DNA of 64,000 nt from Patagioenas fasciata (taxonomy: Eukaryota; Chordata; Aves; Columbiformes; Columbidae), in assembly GCF_037038585.1 (NCBI RefSeq), contig NC_092560.1, positions 85,235,549 through 85,299,548 on the forward strand, in the 5' to 3' direction. The translations under genes and the position numbers were made by a program. Shown here piece by piece: positions 51,746 through 64,000 of the stretch (the stretch's first letter is position 1; each line of letters starts with the position of its first letter). The notes beneath the pieces are model-generated. The model saw nothing but the letters and a program-made list of their open reading frames with translations. It was not told the DNA's origin and did not search any database.

Positions 51746-53228
51746 GAAAAAGAGCTCCCCGGGGCCGGCCCCGCCCGAGCGCACGGCGCCCGCAGCGCCC
51801 GGCCCGGCCCGGCCCGGCCGCCGCCGCCTTCACACCCGGGCCCGGCCCGCGCATCGAGGGGTTCCAGCTTCCGTGTCTCTCCACAGAAATCCATCGCGTT
51901 CCAGACCAAGCAGGTGATATTTTGCGACAGAAAGTCGTTTCGGGGCCGCCCCGGTGTCAGCTCTGACCTGCCCGGTCCCGGTCCCGGTCCCGGTCCCGCC
52001 CGCGGCACCTGGGCGCGGGTTCCGCCGCCGCTCCCCGCTCAGGGCCCTCGCATGCCGCCCCGTCCTCGCTCCGCCCGGCCTCCCCGGGAGCCGCCGTCAG
52101 ACCGGACAAACGGGTTCCCCCAGTTCGCCGGGCCGGCCCCGGAGGCGGGGAGAGGCCGCGGACCTGTCCCGGTGTCCGGCCTCGGCACGGCCGCTTCCCG
52201 CAGCCCCGGCCCCCGAGCGGGTCAGCGGCGGGACCCCCTGCGCTGGGGCCGCAGCCCCGTCTGCCTCGCCTGCCTCGCCCGCCTCGCCCGCTTCGCCCGC
52301 CTGCTGCTGGACGGGCAGGGAGCTCGGTCGGGAGGTGAAAATGTCGGTAGCGGTGATAAAGAGCCGACAGAAATCACCACCCTGGACAAAGAGACTGTGT
52401 GGGGAGGCCGCCCCGGCGCTGCCCCCCCGTGTCCACGCTGCCATGCGGGGTCGCTGGGCCTGTCCCCCGTTCCCAGCGAGGCGTTGCTCGTGGCTGCTCT
52501 GGGCCACATCACCTGCAGGTCGGGGAGCAGCGGCTGCCGAGCCGTGTGGGAGCAGGAGGAGGCAGCCCCAGGCCCGCTCCCCGCTGGCGGAGGCGCCGGT
52601 TCTGCGTCGCTTTGGGCCTGCGCTGGGGCAGCCGGGCCCAGCGGCATCGCCCCCGCACTGGGCCACAAGGACTGGGCAACAGCTGCTGCTCGTCACCGTG
52701 TGCCCGTCACCATGTGCCCGTCACTCCACCGTGTGCCGTCACCCCGCCGTGCGGCACAGTGGTCTGTCTGGCACAGGGACAGCATTCGGCGCGTCCTGGG
52801 GTGCTCAGGAGGTCCCTGTTCCCAGCCCAGCTATGCCACGCTGGGGAACGGATGGCAGCACCGAGAAGACACAGCTCTTGGAGGCGTGGGACCTCACGCC
52901 TGTGGTGTTAGAAGTGACAGGGTTACTTTATTCCCTCTCCATTACCAGGACTGTACCGTGTTACAGAGAACACTTGCAAGAGTGCAGGATTTTAGCCTTT
53001 TGGCCTTTGTAAAAGGTCAGAATGGACCCCCACTTCCCACATTCTTTTGAGGAAGGATTGGAGAGTTGGAGGATGCTTAGTCATGATAGCGTTAGCCCTT
53101 GAGACGGACAGTTTTGCGTATTAATTAAGTAACAAAGAAAGTGGTTATGTTTAGGGTTGACAGCAGTACAATTCTGCTACATGCTGTGTCCATTTGCAAT
53201 CCTCTTCATTGTATTTTTCTTGTTTCAG

Positions 53229-53301
53229 GCTGCAGCAAAACAATGGAAACACCTTGGGAGCCTACTGAGAACTCGTCAAATGAACGTGACTGGCTCTGAC
53301 T
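53229..53301 (+). ncRNA. Exon-like block of a possible divergent non-coding transcript
   Basis: The block is preceded by a strong polypyrimidine tract and acceptor (TTTTTCTTGTTTCAG) and followed by a consensus donor (GTAAGT). It is 73 bases long and has no convincing reading frame. Possible upstream donors lie in the CpG island (for example CAG|GTGATA near 51913). An antisense non-coding gene beside ATP8B1 is known in human (ATP8B1-AS1), but equivalence here is only a guess. Confidence 0.35.
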
Positions 53302-56300
53302 GTAAGTTTTGATGCAGTGACTTTTCATAAGCCTTAGAATGTGGTCCTGGGTGCTGCTGTACTTGGCTAGCAGTTCTGTGACTTGAAACCTGGAGACTGA
53401 GAGGTTTTGCTAGTTTGTTTGTACCCTGGGTTTGTTGGTGGGGTCACCCCGCCTCAGAGGCCTTCACGCTGCTGGTTTGCTGCCGCACACGCACGGACAC
53501 GCCTGCTCTGCACCGGAGGCGCAGACTGAGGCTGAAGAGCGTCACTGCTGTGGTTTTGCTGGGTAAAATTGCACCAGCGCTGATTCTCTTGTCCAAGTTG
53601 TTCAGATTATCTTTGAACTCAAATGTTTGTATTGCACGGAGTAGAGAGTGGTACAGTGGTGGCGCATAAAAGTTGGGGAAGGTGCCAGAAATTGGAAAGA
53701 AGTGACATTTGGGTCAGCAATACTGGTTGAAATGCACACCAAGTACGGCTTGGGCGTCTTTGCTGTGTCATCAGTTTGCATGGTTTGGGTTAATTTCTCT
53801 TCGAGAACCAGCTGCTTTGCTCCAGCACCTCTTCAAACCCATAGAAGGTCCCGTCAAAGCTGTGGCTGGCGCTTGCAAGAATTCCCAACGTTGTCATCCA
53901 TTTTAAACCCACCTGCCCCTTGAGCTGCAGCTTTCCGTATTGGCCAAACTTAAGTGCAGTGACAAGCTTCTTCATACATCAGAGTATCTTAGTAATGCAG
54001 AACCCTCTTGTCTTTCAACCAGCAAGGAGGAGTCATAGTTCCCAGAAGGCACCTGGTTTGCTCCCGTTCCACAGCCCCGCTCCCAAAGAGGACGTTGTCC
54101 TTGTTTAAACGTGGCGAGGTTGAGCTGACTGTGCCCAGGAAACAGTCCCCGTATGGCTGTAGCGGTACCGGCATCTCAGCTGTTGCACTTTGTTCCTCAA
54201 GCCGTATTACAAAAATGAGTGAGAAAGACTACAGTAGAATTTCTTCTGTTCTTTAAATGAGAAACATACTTTTTACGTTAACATACGTTCTTAGTTTGGC
54301 ATAACACTGTCTTATTATTGAACAGGTATACAAGCAGGGGGAAAAAGGAAAGAAAAAGCTTGATATCTTGCAGGTTTTTAATCAATACATCATCAAACCA
54401 TCATATGTTTGGATCCTTTGCTGCAGACTTAGCTGATAAAAGTGTATTTGATCTTTGTATCTATGGGAGACCCTGGCTGAGATTAGCACTGTTCAGCTAT
54501 TCATTTATGAGTAGCTCTGCAGAAACAGAGTCTGCCCGTTTGTGGATGCTGGCCTGTAATGAAAGTGATCTTTGTCTTGGACTGACAGACGTGTAAGAGA
54601 TTGCTTGGTTTATTTTACAGTAGCAACAATGCTCGATTTTCCTGCGCCAGAAAAAGTCCTGTTCAAACAGACCTCTGTTTCCTAGGTCGAAAACGTGATG
54701 CTGGATTCCAAAGTTGTGTCTTTCAGCACTGTTCTCTTTTACTACCTGCCTCAAATTCCTCACACAGGAATAAAGACCAAGTTAATTAAAAATCGGTAAC
54801 ATCTTGGCTTAACAAAGCAGCAGAGCTTTACTTTGGCAATTCCATTTCAGTCCAGGAAGTTCATTCCAGTCCAGGGCTCTCTGGCTTCTGTAATACCCCA
54901 GTTTCATTAGGTAGCTGCACGCACAGCCAGGTTTGCATGACGTCTCTTCAGGAAGAAGACTATTAGAGATAAAGAAGTCCCTTAGCCGTGATTAATTGCT
55001 GTAGCAGTGATTAATGGCCCAGTCCAAATATGGTGTTTTAGAGTTAACACCCGTGCCTAGGGAAGCGCAGCAGCTGTTCTGCAGGCGCGGGCATCATGAA
55101 GGAGCTGCCGCTGCCACCGCTCACAGCCCCTGATTTGTTTTGTTTTAAATAAACATAATCACAAACACAGGCACTTAGAGATAAGCAAACGGAAACCAAG
55201 CACCATAATGGTTTGGATCTGCTAGGCCAGCTGTTACTTTTCCCATCAACCTCCTACAGATTTCTGTAAAACCCCAAGGTGAATGTAAAGGGCATGACCT
55301 GAGTTTGCTTGGTTTCGTTGCATTCCTCATCACCAGAATGATTTAGAACTTCAGTCACTAATTCCTTTTTGAGAAGTGGGGATTATAGCCATAGGAAAAA
55401 AAAGATGCAAACACTGAATTTCTTCAAATCCTACTAGTAGTTCATGGCTAAACTTGGGATCACACCCCAAAGTTCCATAGTATTAGTCTAGGCTCTCAAA
55501 ATGACAAGCTATCGTTAATTGTCATCATCAATACAGTCCTTTTCAGAAAGAGCTGTGTAGAGTCAGTGTGTAGTGTGACAGTAGAAACCCTTGCTTGTCG
55601 ATGTTGGACCTCTTTTAGAGCAATGAGCAGGTCTTGGTTTCAGTAACTGAGCACAGTCAGAGCAGGGTTCACTCTCGCTGATAACTAGTTGTTCAAAAAT
55701 ATTGCTGGGTGCTTGATTTGTGCCTGTGTGAGCACTGGGAGCTCATGGGAAGGGGCAGTGGCAAGGGGCTGCAGTGTAAACTATGGTACAACAGCTTTGC
55801 AAGAGAGCTTAAAGTAACGGTGGGCTCAGCTTACAACTGTAGCCATTGCAGAGAATGAAGTTAATTCCCGATTCCAACTATTAAAAAACTGTTGTTTCCC
55901 ATGCATTCCCTTTTCTGCCTGTGATCCATCAAGTGTATACACGTGGGTTCTATGGAAGTTCCTGTTTGTGTGAAGTGCTCCTTGCAGGCAAGCCGGCCGG
56001 TGCTGTTTCGCCTGAGGAGGGCAGCGTTTTCCCAAAGTCATCTGGTAACATCGGAGCTCAATGGCTCTAACAGATACAGCGGGAACCCTGGACTCCATCT
56101 GTTTTCTAAATCTACGATGATCCTGTAGGCTTTTAAAGCAAATAATGATTAATCTCATCTCCAAAAACTATGCAAAAATTTGAGATTTCTTTTCATAAAC
56201 CACAAAGTCAGTGGGTGATTTTTACACAGCAAAAAAAAAAGGTCTCCTTCAAAACCACTTCTTTCTGTGCACTTTATATACTAACGCTTTTCCTAAAATG

Positions 56301-58548
56301 AAGGGGGGCTTTGGCAAAACGGAAAAGAGACTCAGCACATCACAACTACACACTCGTGTGTCTGAGCGAAGCATTTTGTCAGGAGCTGGTGAGATCCCCA
56401 GAGAACCTCGTGTGTCCCCCGCCCTGTCCCCGAGTGTCCCTGAGCATCCCTGTCTCTGTCCCTGCGCTGTTGCAGCCTGCGGCCGGGAGATGGAGACCCA
56501 GACCGCAGGACGCAGCCAGCAGCTGGGGATGTGGCCAGCAGGTGGGGACATGACCAGCAGTGTAGGGACGTGGCCAGCAGCTGGGGACACAGCCCGTGGG
56601 GGGACACTGCTGTGTGTCCCTGTCCCTGCAGTTGTCACCAGCACATCTTGCTTCCAGGCCGGTGCCAGGGGCTATAAACCTGCAGGTTCCCCAGGCAGGA
56701 GGCCACAGCGTCTTCCCACCAGCTCTGCGCGCTCTGGCCGCTGCCTTTGTGGTGCTGGTAGCGTTTGTGCATCCGTGCGATGAGCTGGATGCGCACGGTG
56801 GCCGGGTTGGGAACGCGCTGGATGTGTCCGCCCCGTGGCAAAGGCTCCTCTCCAGCGGGGGGGCTCCTGGCCTGCGTTCCCAGGGCTGCCCGTGGCCGGG
56901 AGCCAGGGCGGGGGCACCGCTTCCGCAGCACCTTGGATTTATGCACAATAAAGCGGATATTTCCTGAGCGAGTGGAGTGAGTGAGAGACGATGTGTCAAA
57001 CTTTGGTCCTCTGGCACCGGATTTGCAATATGATCCTATTGTCATGCTAAGTAGCTGTGGAAAATAAGTGCTGCTTGCCTTGAAGGCTTTTGCAGACTCA
57101 ATTTTAAGACGTGGAAGAAGCCAGACTTCTCCAGAAATAGGAACGGAACTGCCTGGAGATTCTGCCTCACCACGTACAGGCTCGAGCAGAATACCTGAAA
57201 TGCCAGTGGGCTTCCTTTGTTGCACACTTTGGAGAACTTTGCCTGTCAAGTTTAAAATCATGCTTTTGAAGCATTAGATGTATCTGCTGTCGCTGCGGAT
57301 CAGTTCAGGAGGCAGAAGGGAATGGAAATCCTGCAGGTCTGGTTAGATTCCAACTTCAGCTCAGCTGCTCCTGAGCTGCCGGAGTCGGTGGAATGACAAA
57401 TGATGTCGGTTTCAATGAGAAATTCAGAACAGTGGAATGTGCCTGCACTCCCACAGAACCACTGGAAATGAGAGACTCCTGGATGAGCCCACGGCACTGA
57501 AAAGCGAGTGACCTGGTTTCTGTGCCCGTTTTCATCACGTTTCCTTTCCCAGCGGGGATTTGCCGGTGCCCCTGCTGGCCGGGCTGTGTGTCGGTGTCCC
57601 AGGTGAGAGCGCTGCAGAAGGCAGGAGGCAAAGTCGGGCTCCTCCCTGCGCCAGGGCCATCATGCAGTTTCTAATGCAGTTTCTAATACAGTTTGCATGG
57701 GAGGTATTTTCTTTTCTTTTCCCAAATTACTGAAGTTATTTACCGCAGAAAGATTTTTTCTGGTTTTTTTCTCCCTGAGAGTCTGTGTGTCCACAGATCA
57801 AAATTCAGTGTTTTCTGTCACTTCTTTGCACTCTGTAGAGCAGCTGTCCCCTGAGATTCCGATGCGTCTTTCCTGAAGGGAGCATTACTCTTGTTTAGCT
57901 TACGTGTAATGTATTTCATTGTTCATCCCTGAGCAGCTGGTTTTGTATATTATCAATTTGGGGACCTGCATTGTTGGATGCACAGAACTGTGCACATTTG
58001 AGGTAATTTGCAGCTTTCGTACTTTCTGAGAGAAGATAATGTATGTTGGCTTGACTGAAATGGCAACAAAAACCTGCTATTATTTTCTGTAGCTTACAAA
58101 GGGAATCTGATGTGTGCTCCTTGCAGCTACTGCTGGAGGCACTTGGGTGATCGGGAATTACTGTACCATTATTCCCGGAGTCCTTTGTGCAGGGATTACT
58201 CGGGACCCTCATCCCGGACAGTATTCGCGGGTTATTAGCATACTCCTGGCTTGCTGGCCTGCTGGAACGATGGGACAGTCCAGCCTGCCAGGCAATTCGA
58301 GCAATAATAGTATGAAAATTCACTGCAACAATGGAATCCCCCAGCTGAAAGAAAAGTATTAAAGCAATAATATTACTTACAAATGTAAAGTATTGTGTAA
58401 ACATTAGATAATCCTTAAAGCAATTCCAAGAGATATGTTCTACTCATTTCAGTGACTTGAGTGCTGCTGCACACTCTGGCAGGTGTAGAACACGATTACA
58501 AAGTAGAACGTAGCAGAACCCAAGGACAAGCAGTGGTGACCCCCAGTT
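53302..58548. other. Intergenic stretch, no protein gene recognised
   Basis: A+T-moderate unique-looking DNA with short open frames only. A small GC-rich patch at 56.4-56.9 kb contains degenerate repeats built on GTGGCCAGCAGCTGGGGAC (56.5-56.6 kb). I see no splice-supported coding exon. Confidence 0.5.
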
Positions 58549-58554
58549 TTTGAT

Positions 58555-59990
58555 CCAGATGCTCTCAGTGGCTGTTTGTGTCGGAGCTGTTGATCTGGAT
58601 GCTCTCAGTGGCTGTGTCGGAGCTGTCGGTCCAGATGCTCTCAGTGTCTGGTTGTGTCGGAGCTGTCGGTCCAGATGCTCTCAGTGTCTGGTTGTGTCGG
58701 AGCTGTTGGTCCGGATGCTCTCAGTGGCTGTGTCGGAGCTGTTGATCCAGATGCTCTCAGTGGCTGTGTCAGAGCTGTCGGTCCAGATGCTCTCAGTGGC
58801 TGTGTCGGAGCTGTCGGTCCAGATGCTCTCAGTGGCTGTGTCGGAGCTGTCGGTCCGGATGCTCTCAGTGGCTGTGTCGGAGCTGTCGGTCCAGATGCTC
58901 TCAGTGGCTGTGTCGGAGCTGTCGGTCCAGATGCTCTCAGTGGCTGTGTCGGAGCTGTTGGTCCAGATGCTCTCAGTGGCTGTGTCGGAGCTGTTGGTCC
59001 GGATGCTCTCAGTGGCTGTGTCAGAGCTGTTGGTCCAGATGCTCTCAGTGGCTGTGTCGGAGCTGTCGGTCCGGATGCTCTCAGTGGCTGTGTCAGAGCT
59101 GTCGGTCCAGATGCTCTCAGTGGCTGTGTCGGAGCTGTCGGTCCAGATGCTCTCAGTGGCTGTGTCGGAGCTGTCGGTCCGGATGCTCTCAGTGGCTGTG
59201 TCGGAGCTGTCGATCCAGATGCTCTCAGTGGCTGTGTCGGAGCTGTCGGTCCGGATGCTCTCAGTGGCTGTGTCGGAGCTGTCGGTCCGGATGCTCTCAG
59301 TGGCTGTGTCAGAGCTGTCGGTCCAGATGCTCTCAGTGGCTGTGTCGGAGCTGTCGATCCAGATGCTCTCAGTGGCTGTGTCGGAGCTGTCGGTCCGGAT
59401 GCTCTCAGTGGCTGTGTCGGAGCTGTCGATCCGGATGCTCTCAGTGGCTGTGTCAGAGCTGTCGGTCCAGATGCTCTCAGTGGCTGTGTCGGAGCTGTTG
59501 GTCCGGATGCTCTCAGTGGCTGTGTCACAGCTGTTGGTCCGGATGCTCTCAGTGGCTGTGTCGGAGCTGTTGGTCCGGATGCTCTCAGTGGCTGTGTCGG
59601 AGCTGTCGGTCCAGATGCTCTCAGTGGCTGTGTCGGAGCTGTCGGTCCAGATGCTCTCAGTGGCTGTGTCGGAGCTGTCGGTCCGGATGCTCTCAGTGGC
59701 TGTGTCGGAGCTGTCGATCCAGATGCTCTCAGTGGCTGTGTCGGAGCTGTCGGTCCGGATGCTCTCAGTGGCTGTGTCGGAGCTGTCGATCCGGATGCTC
59801 TCAGTGGCTGTGTCGGAGCTGTTGGTCCGGATGCTCTCAGTGGCTGTGTCAGAGCTGTCGGTCCAGATGCTCTCAGTGGCTGTGTCGGAGCTGTTGGTCC
59901 GGATGCTCTCAGTGGCTGTGTCAGAGCTGTTGGTCCGGATGCTCTCAGTGGCTGTGTCGGAGCTGTTGGTCCGGATGCTCTCAGTGGCTG
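58555..59990. repeat. 36-bp satellite array, about 40 copies
   Basis: The unit reads CAGATGCTCTCAGTGGCTGT plus GTCGGAGCTGTCGGTC. Copies vary mainly at three sites (T or C before GGTC, G or A in GGTC/GATC, A or G in CAG/CGG). The left end is degraded. Since 36 is a multiple of three, the array is open in several frames and gives spurious ORFs of 505, 453 and 295 codons. A set of five variant units recurs 14 units (504 bp) later, showing block duplication. Confidence 0.96.
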
Positions 59991-62066
59991 GTTGTGTTGG
60001 GCTGGTGCCCTGTAGCCGCTCTCCTGCCCGCGGCCTGGCCTGCCCGGACAGGCTGCCCCGCTGCTAACACACCAAAGCCATATTAGGCTATGTGGAGATG
60101 TTTTTTTTCTGTTTCAAAACGATTTTGTGAGGAGGACACCCAGCGCTGCGGCACTGGGCCCAGGTGGCGCTGCCGCGGGGCAGCGTTGGGCTCCGCCGCT
60201 GGCACTGGGATCCGCAGGATTTATCGTCACCAGGCAGCCTCTCCACTTTACCAGAGACGTGCCATGTGAAAGTGAGTCAGTTTGTTTTGAAGGGAAGTGA
60301 ATGCTTTTAGCAGCCTCTGAGGAGCCGTTCTATGTAACATGTTTGTGAGCGGGCTTGTGTCAGCAGCCGTGGTTATATATATTTCAGAGGCATTACAATA
60401 AAGTGGCCGCGTGTAGTCTTTCTAACAATGTTGTCACGGCACCCTCCTCCTCGTGTCCCGTGGCTGCAGCTGTTCTGCAGGCTGCCAGCCGCTCTGGGTG
60501 CGTGGCCAGCAGGTGTGCGGGGCAGGCGGTCGGGCAGCGGATCCCAGGCCGTGCTCTTTCAGTAGCCCAGCACATGCTCTCAGACCAGCAAGGATTTCGG
60601 GTAGTAAGGGCACGTTTGCATCCGGTTAATGTAGTCAGAAAATCTGTTCAGGAATCACTGATGTGATTGACTGCACTTCAGGCACGGTGAAATGAATCCT
60701 TTTGGTCTTTCTCCTCTTGTGTGCACCACAGCTCTGCAGGAAGGAGCGTTATGGAGTTAAAATGCGGCTCCCTACGGACGTGCTCAAAGCCTGGAGCCAA
60801 GCGGGGGATGTTCCGTGACAGCAGTGGCAGGCAGAGCTGCGCTGGGTTCCCTGGGCTGAGGGAAGGGAAGGCTGAGCTGGCCACCAGCTGCACTGGTGAT
60901 GGTCGGGACCTTGGGGTGCTCTACTCACCATCCTAACTCTTGCCCCGTCCTTTTAGAACTGGAAGGGCCTGGCCTATAACATCTGGGCTCCTCAACATGT
61001 ATCCCACTTTACTTTTTTTTTTTTTTTAATAGGCATTTGGAGTAAATCCAAGACTCAAAATCAAAATGCAGAGAAACATGAGCTAGAAATTTGTTCACTC
61101 ATACTACTGTAAGCACCATTACTTCTTAAAGTGGCTGACTGGTGATGATAAAGGTTGATGAGGTTCATTTGATCGAACTCCCAAAGTGAGCAAAGTAGAA
61201 ATGCCTGCATGCTGGATTGCTGGTAAACGTGATTCGTGCTTTATGTGTGCTGTTCTAGAGAAATGGCAGCAATTTTAATGTAGACACCTCTGCATTACAT
61301 TTTTGCAGCTTCTCCTGAAAAGCTGCTATTTGGACCAAAAAATATTCAATAATCAATTTCTATTATATATGTGCACTCCCATAAACATGCATTCTCTTTT
61401 CCTCTTTGTTGATTAGCTTCAATACAGTGTCTTGGAAATAGACGCTTTTATGCCGGGTTTTACAGGAGGAAGCATGCAATGATTAGATTGGGTGAGCTGG
61501 CATCTCTGACTTGGCTGGCTTCAAAGGCAGATTTATTCTCCTTATTTCGGCTATTAGTGCTGCTCAGCTGAGCCCGACTGGCCCTGGTGCGCAGCCGGCA
61601 GCTGGGCCGCTTGCTGGGGATGGATGGACTTTTGAACACATTTTAGTTTTTAAAGCCCTAGATTTTTTTGAAGATAATAAACCTGCCCCCCAGTTTATAT
61701 GACTGATCAGCTTTATGTGACAGGAAATCACAGGCGTACACTAACACTGTGGCTGGTTAAAGACCAGGCAGAAGTGTGTGTTGGCTGTGTAAAGATGTAT
61801 GACTGTCTACAGAGCTACGCATGCTGGAGTTTGTGACAACACAGAGGACTCATTACCTTAACTAATGTCTTTTTTCTCTTTATACTAATCGTTCTCCCAC
61901 TCGTCAAGAAAATTAACTGCCAAGACTTGCACAAATCCCACATTGTAAGACTTATTCTAGAATAACTGAACAGGTCTTTGGAGATCACTCCTGCCCTTGC
62001 TGGATCTGTTTGGGATGGCGTTCCGCGCCGTGTTCAGCTGCATCCCCAGCCACACGCCGCTTTCGG

Positions 62067-62167
62067 GCTGGCTCCTGCGCACCGTGGGCCAGCCCAGTTT
62101 TGGACTGGCTCCTGCGCACCGTGGGCCAGCCCAGTTTTGGGCTGGCTCCTGCGCACCGTGGGCCAGG
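62067..62167. repeat. 37-bp tandem repeat, about 2.7 copies
   Basis: The unit is CTGGCTCCTGCGCACCGTGG plus GCCAGCCCAGTTTTGGR. Two full copies are followed by a partial third copy. Confidence 0.9.
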
Positions 62168-62392
62168 ACGGGGTTCCCTTCCCGGCAGCGGGAATTCCCA
62201 GCGGCGCTGCCCCCCGTCAGGCCCCTGAGCCTCCGCACAGCACCGCAGAGAAACAGCATCACCATTTCACATTTATCTCACCATCCTCTGTTCTGTCAGT
62301 GGCATGGAAACGGCACCATCTCGTACTTAGAGTCACCGCAGGTCTTGTCTTGGTGGGGACACTCAGCAGAGCCTGACTTCAGCAGAGGTGTC

Positions 62393-62519
62393 CTGTCCCC
62401 AGCTTCCTCTGCCAGATGTGACCGCCCGTCCCTCTGAGTGCCAGCAGAAAAGACTCTGTCCCCAGCTTCCTCTGCCAGATGTGACCGTCCATCCCTCTGA
62501 GTGCCAGCAGAAAAGACTG
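62393..62519. repeat. 63-bp tandem duplication
   Basis: Two copies, each starting CTGTCCCCAGCTTCCTCTGC and ending CCAGCAGAAAAGACT, differ at only a few bases. Confidence 0.9.
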
Positions 62520-64000
62520 CTCAGAACTAGAAATCAGACAAGCAAAAAATGTTTCTCTGGTACAGAAGTGCAAACACACTGAACCTTAGGTACCTTGAGA
62601 CGTCGTGTTTCTGACAGAGTTGTAGGTGTTCGTTGCTGATGAAGATTTGCCTAGGGATCTTCCAGTGTCAGAGAAGGAGTTTGCTCTTCCGAGGGCTGTT
62701 GAGTCGAGATCTGTGATCCCAGAAGAGCGTGTCCTGTATTGGCATTACCTGATCCTGGCAAGAGGAGGTCTCACTGCGTTCTGCTGGCTCTTCTTCCCTG
62801 CACACCAGATGGAGATGAACGCAGGGACACCAGGAGAACAGTCCGCACGTGGTGTCCAGCCAGTCGGGACTGAGTTTCAGCCGGAAAGATCAACATCGAG
62901 TCACGATCTCCTTTTCGAACAGAGCTGACATGCCGTCTCTTCTGCAGCACACGGTTCGGCTTTGAAAGCACCAGAGGAGTTTTCCTTCTCCTGGGTTTGT
63001 GGTTCTAGTGCATTAACATTTGTACCACAGGGAGTGCTAAAATACTTGAGGATAGGAACTGAATAGCTAAGGATACAGCGCTGCTAACACCTTGCCTTGT
63101 TTCAAAAGAAGTAAGCAACAAAAGCTGGGCTAAGCTTCTTCATCATTCTCCACAGCTTAGAATGGCATAATTGAGCTTCCCTCAAATATCACTAAACTTA
63201 AATAGGCGATAATTCCATGTACTTATCAAGCCCTTGTTCGTCGGTGGTTCCCCAGTTAGTGTTCCAGCGCCCTGCTCAGGTGTTTGGATGTGCAGAGCAT
63301 CGTATCTTCACGTCCCCTCTCCCCTCCCGCGCCCGTCGTCCCCCGTGCACACCCCAGCGTGCTGTGCGTGGCCGTTTCCCGGGGGCTGCGGGGAGGTAAA
63401 GCTGCGCTCTGGAAAGCAGACCTTGTGTTTCTGCACAAATACACGTCTGCAAATCCTAAAGAATCTGGGGGAGTCATGCTTTACTATACCTCGCTATCCT
63501 GGACTTATCGAATCTGTGGAGGAGAAAGGGCCGTTCAAATCCAGTGTGAAAATGTTTACATACCGTCCCGCAAGGGTGGTTCGGAGCTCAGAAACATCTC
63601 CCCCAGTTTCCCCTGGGAACATTGCGTCCCAGGCTAGCAGCACAGATACCTGGAGCCACATGAATAAGTGGAAATGACCGGAGATATTTTGTCTGTCAGA
63701 AGATACCTTTTAGTTTATTTTGGTTTAGTTTGTTCTGTTTTGGTTTGTTTTGTTTCATTTCTGAACAAGTAGGAAACGCTCGTAGAGGCACTGCAGTTTG
63801 CGTGGTGTGTTTGGAAGCAGAGTTGGGTGGTGCAGCCCTTGGACAAAACACTTGGCTGCTGTGCCAAGAACTGACGGGGCAGACACCCTGACTTGTCCCA
63901 AAGCCGGTCCCAGGTGTTTACGGAGATCGGTCTGTGCAGCAGCTTCCCGGCAGGTGTGATGGGGATGGCTGGCGTAGCCGGGCGGGCTCTGCTGCTCCGC

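Larger units (their letters stand above)
51380..52660. promoter_or_regulatory. ATP8B1: Large CpG island, likely ATP8B1 promoter and possibly bidirectional
   Basis: About 1.3 kb of very CpG-dense DNA lies upstream of the ATP8B1 coding exons. It contains hexamer runs (GGTCCC, five copies near 51.97-52.0 kb), GGCCC runs near 51.8 kb and 9-10-bp CGCCTGCCT-type repeats near 52.27 kb. The long open frames here (up to 444 codons) are composition effects. Its place upstream of a gene whose ATG exon begins with an acceptor supports a promoter role. Confidence 0.55.
60000..64000. other. Intergenic stretch at right end, no gene recognised
   Basis: It contains two short tandem duplications (62.07 and 62.39 kb), a T-rich run near 61.01 kb and a TTTTGGTTTGTTTTG-type low-complexity run near 63.72-63.77 kb. 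Otherwise it is unremarkable. No coding exon of a further gene was identified on either strand. Confidence 0.5.

Noticed and set aside
51716-53050. Plus-strand ORFs of 444 and 352 codons
   Set aside because: CpG-island composition removes stop codons. The peptides are Pro/Arg/Ala-rich without a recognisable domain, and two frames are open at once.
54318-54596. Plus-strand 92-codon ORF
   Set aside because: No domain, no splice sites and no similarity I recognise; length is within chance expectation for this base composition.

Overview
The window is vertebrate nuclear DNA, most likely avian. It carries three large spliced genes with GT-AG (and two GC-AG) introns, CpG-island promoters, CR1-type LINE fragments, faint MIR-like SINE remnants, many minisatellites and short introns. 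All three recognisable protein genes lie on the minus strand in the order FECH (3' part cut off by the left edge), NARS1, ATP8B1. This is the gene order of human 18q21.31. In birds this block is, as far as I recall, Z-linked; that is background knowledge and cannot be read from the sequence. No species can be named.

Layout. 1-9850: 5' half of FECH (coding exons 1-6), with its CpG-island promoter at about 9.44-10.1 kb. A perfect 100-bp palindrome sits just upstream of the start codon, and a 27-bp minisatellite lies in intron 1. 10.1-14.1 kb: intergenic DNA with CR1 debris and the NARS1 3' end. 14234-23260: all 15 coding exons of NARS1, rebuilt in frame to 559 codons plus stop, with an ETS/CRE-like, GC-box promoter. 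About 23.4-23.7 kb: the probable ATP8B1 polyadenylation region, only a few hundred bases from the NARS1 start. 24393-41714: all 27 coding exons of ATP8B1, 1248 codons plus stop, every junction in phase. Two of its introns need GC donors, and intron 13 is almost entirely a 58-bp minisatellite. 41.7-51.6 kb: inferred 5' non-coding intron of ATP8B1 with several minisatellites. About 51.4-52.7 kb: a large CpG island, the likely ATP8B1 promoter, possibly bidirectional. 52.7-64 kb: no protein gene seen; one well-formed plus-strand exon-like block (53229-53301), a 1.4-kb 36-bp satellite and smaller repeats.

The three genes do not form one pathway. FECH inserts iron into protoporphyrin in mitochondria, NARS1 charges tRNA-Asn in the cytosol, and ATP8B1 flips phospholipids across the plasma membrane. 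They are conserved neighbours, not an operon. Most long open frames in the window are products of tandem repeats whose unit is a multiple of three or of CpG islands, and they are not annotated as genes. The most unusual items are the perfect palindrome at the FECH promoter, the GC-AG introns, the intron built of minisatellite, and the long-range structure of the 36-bp array.
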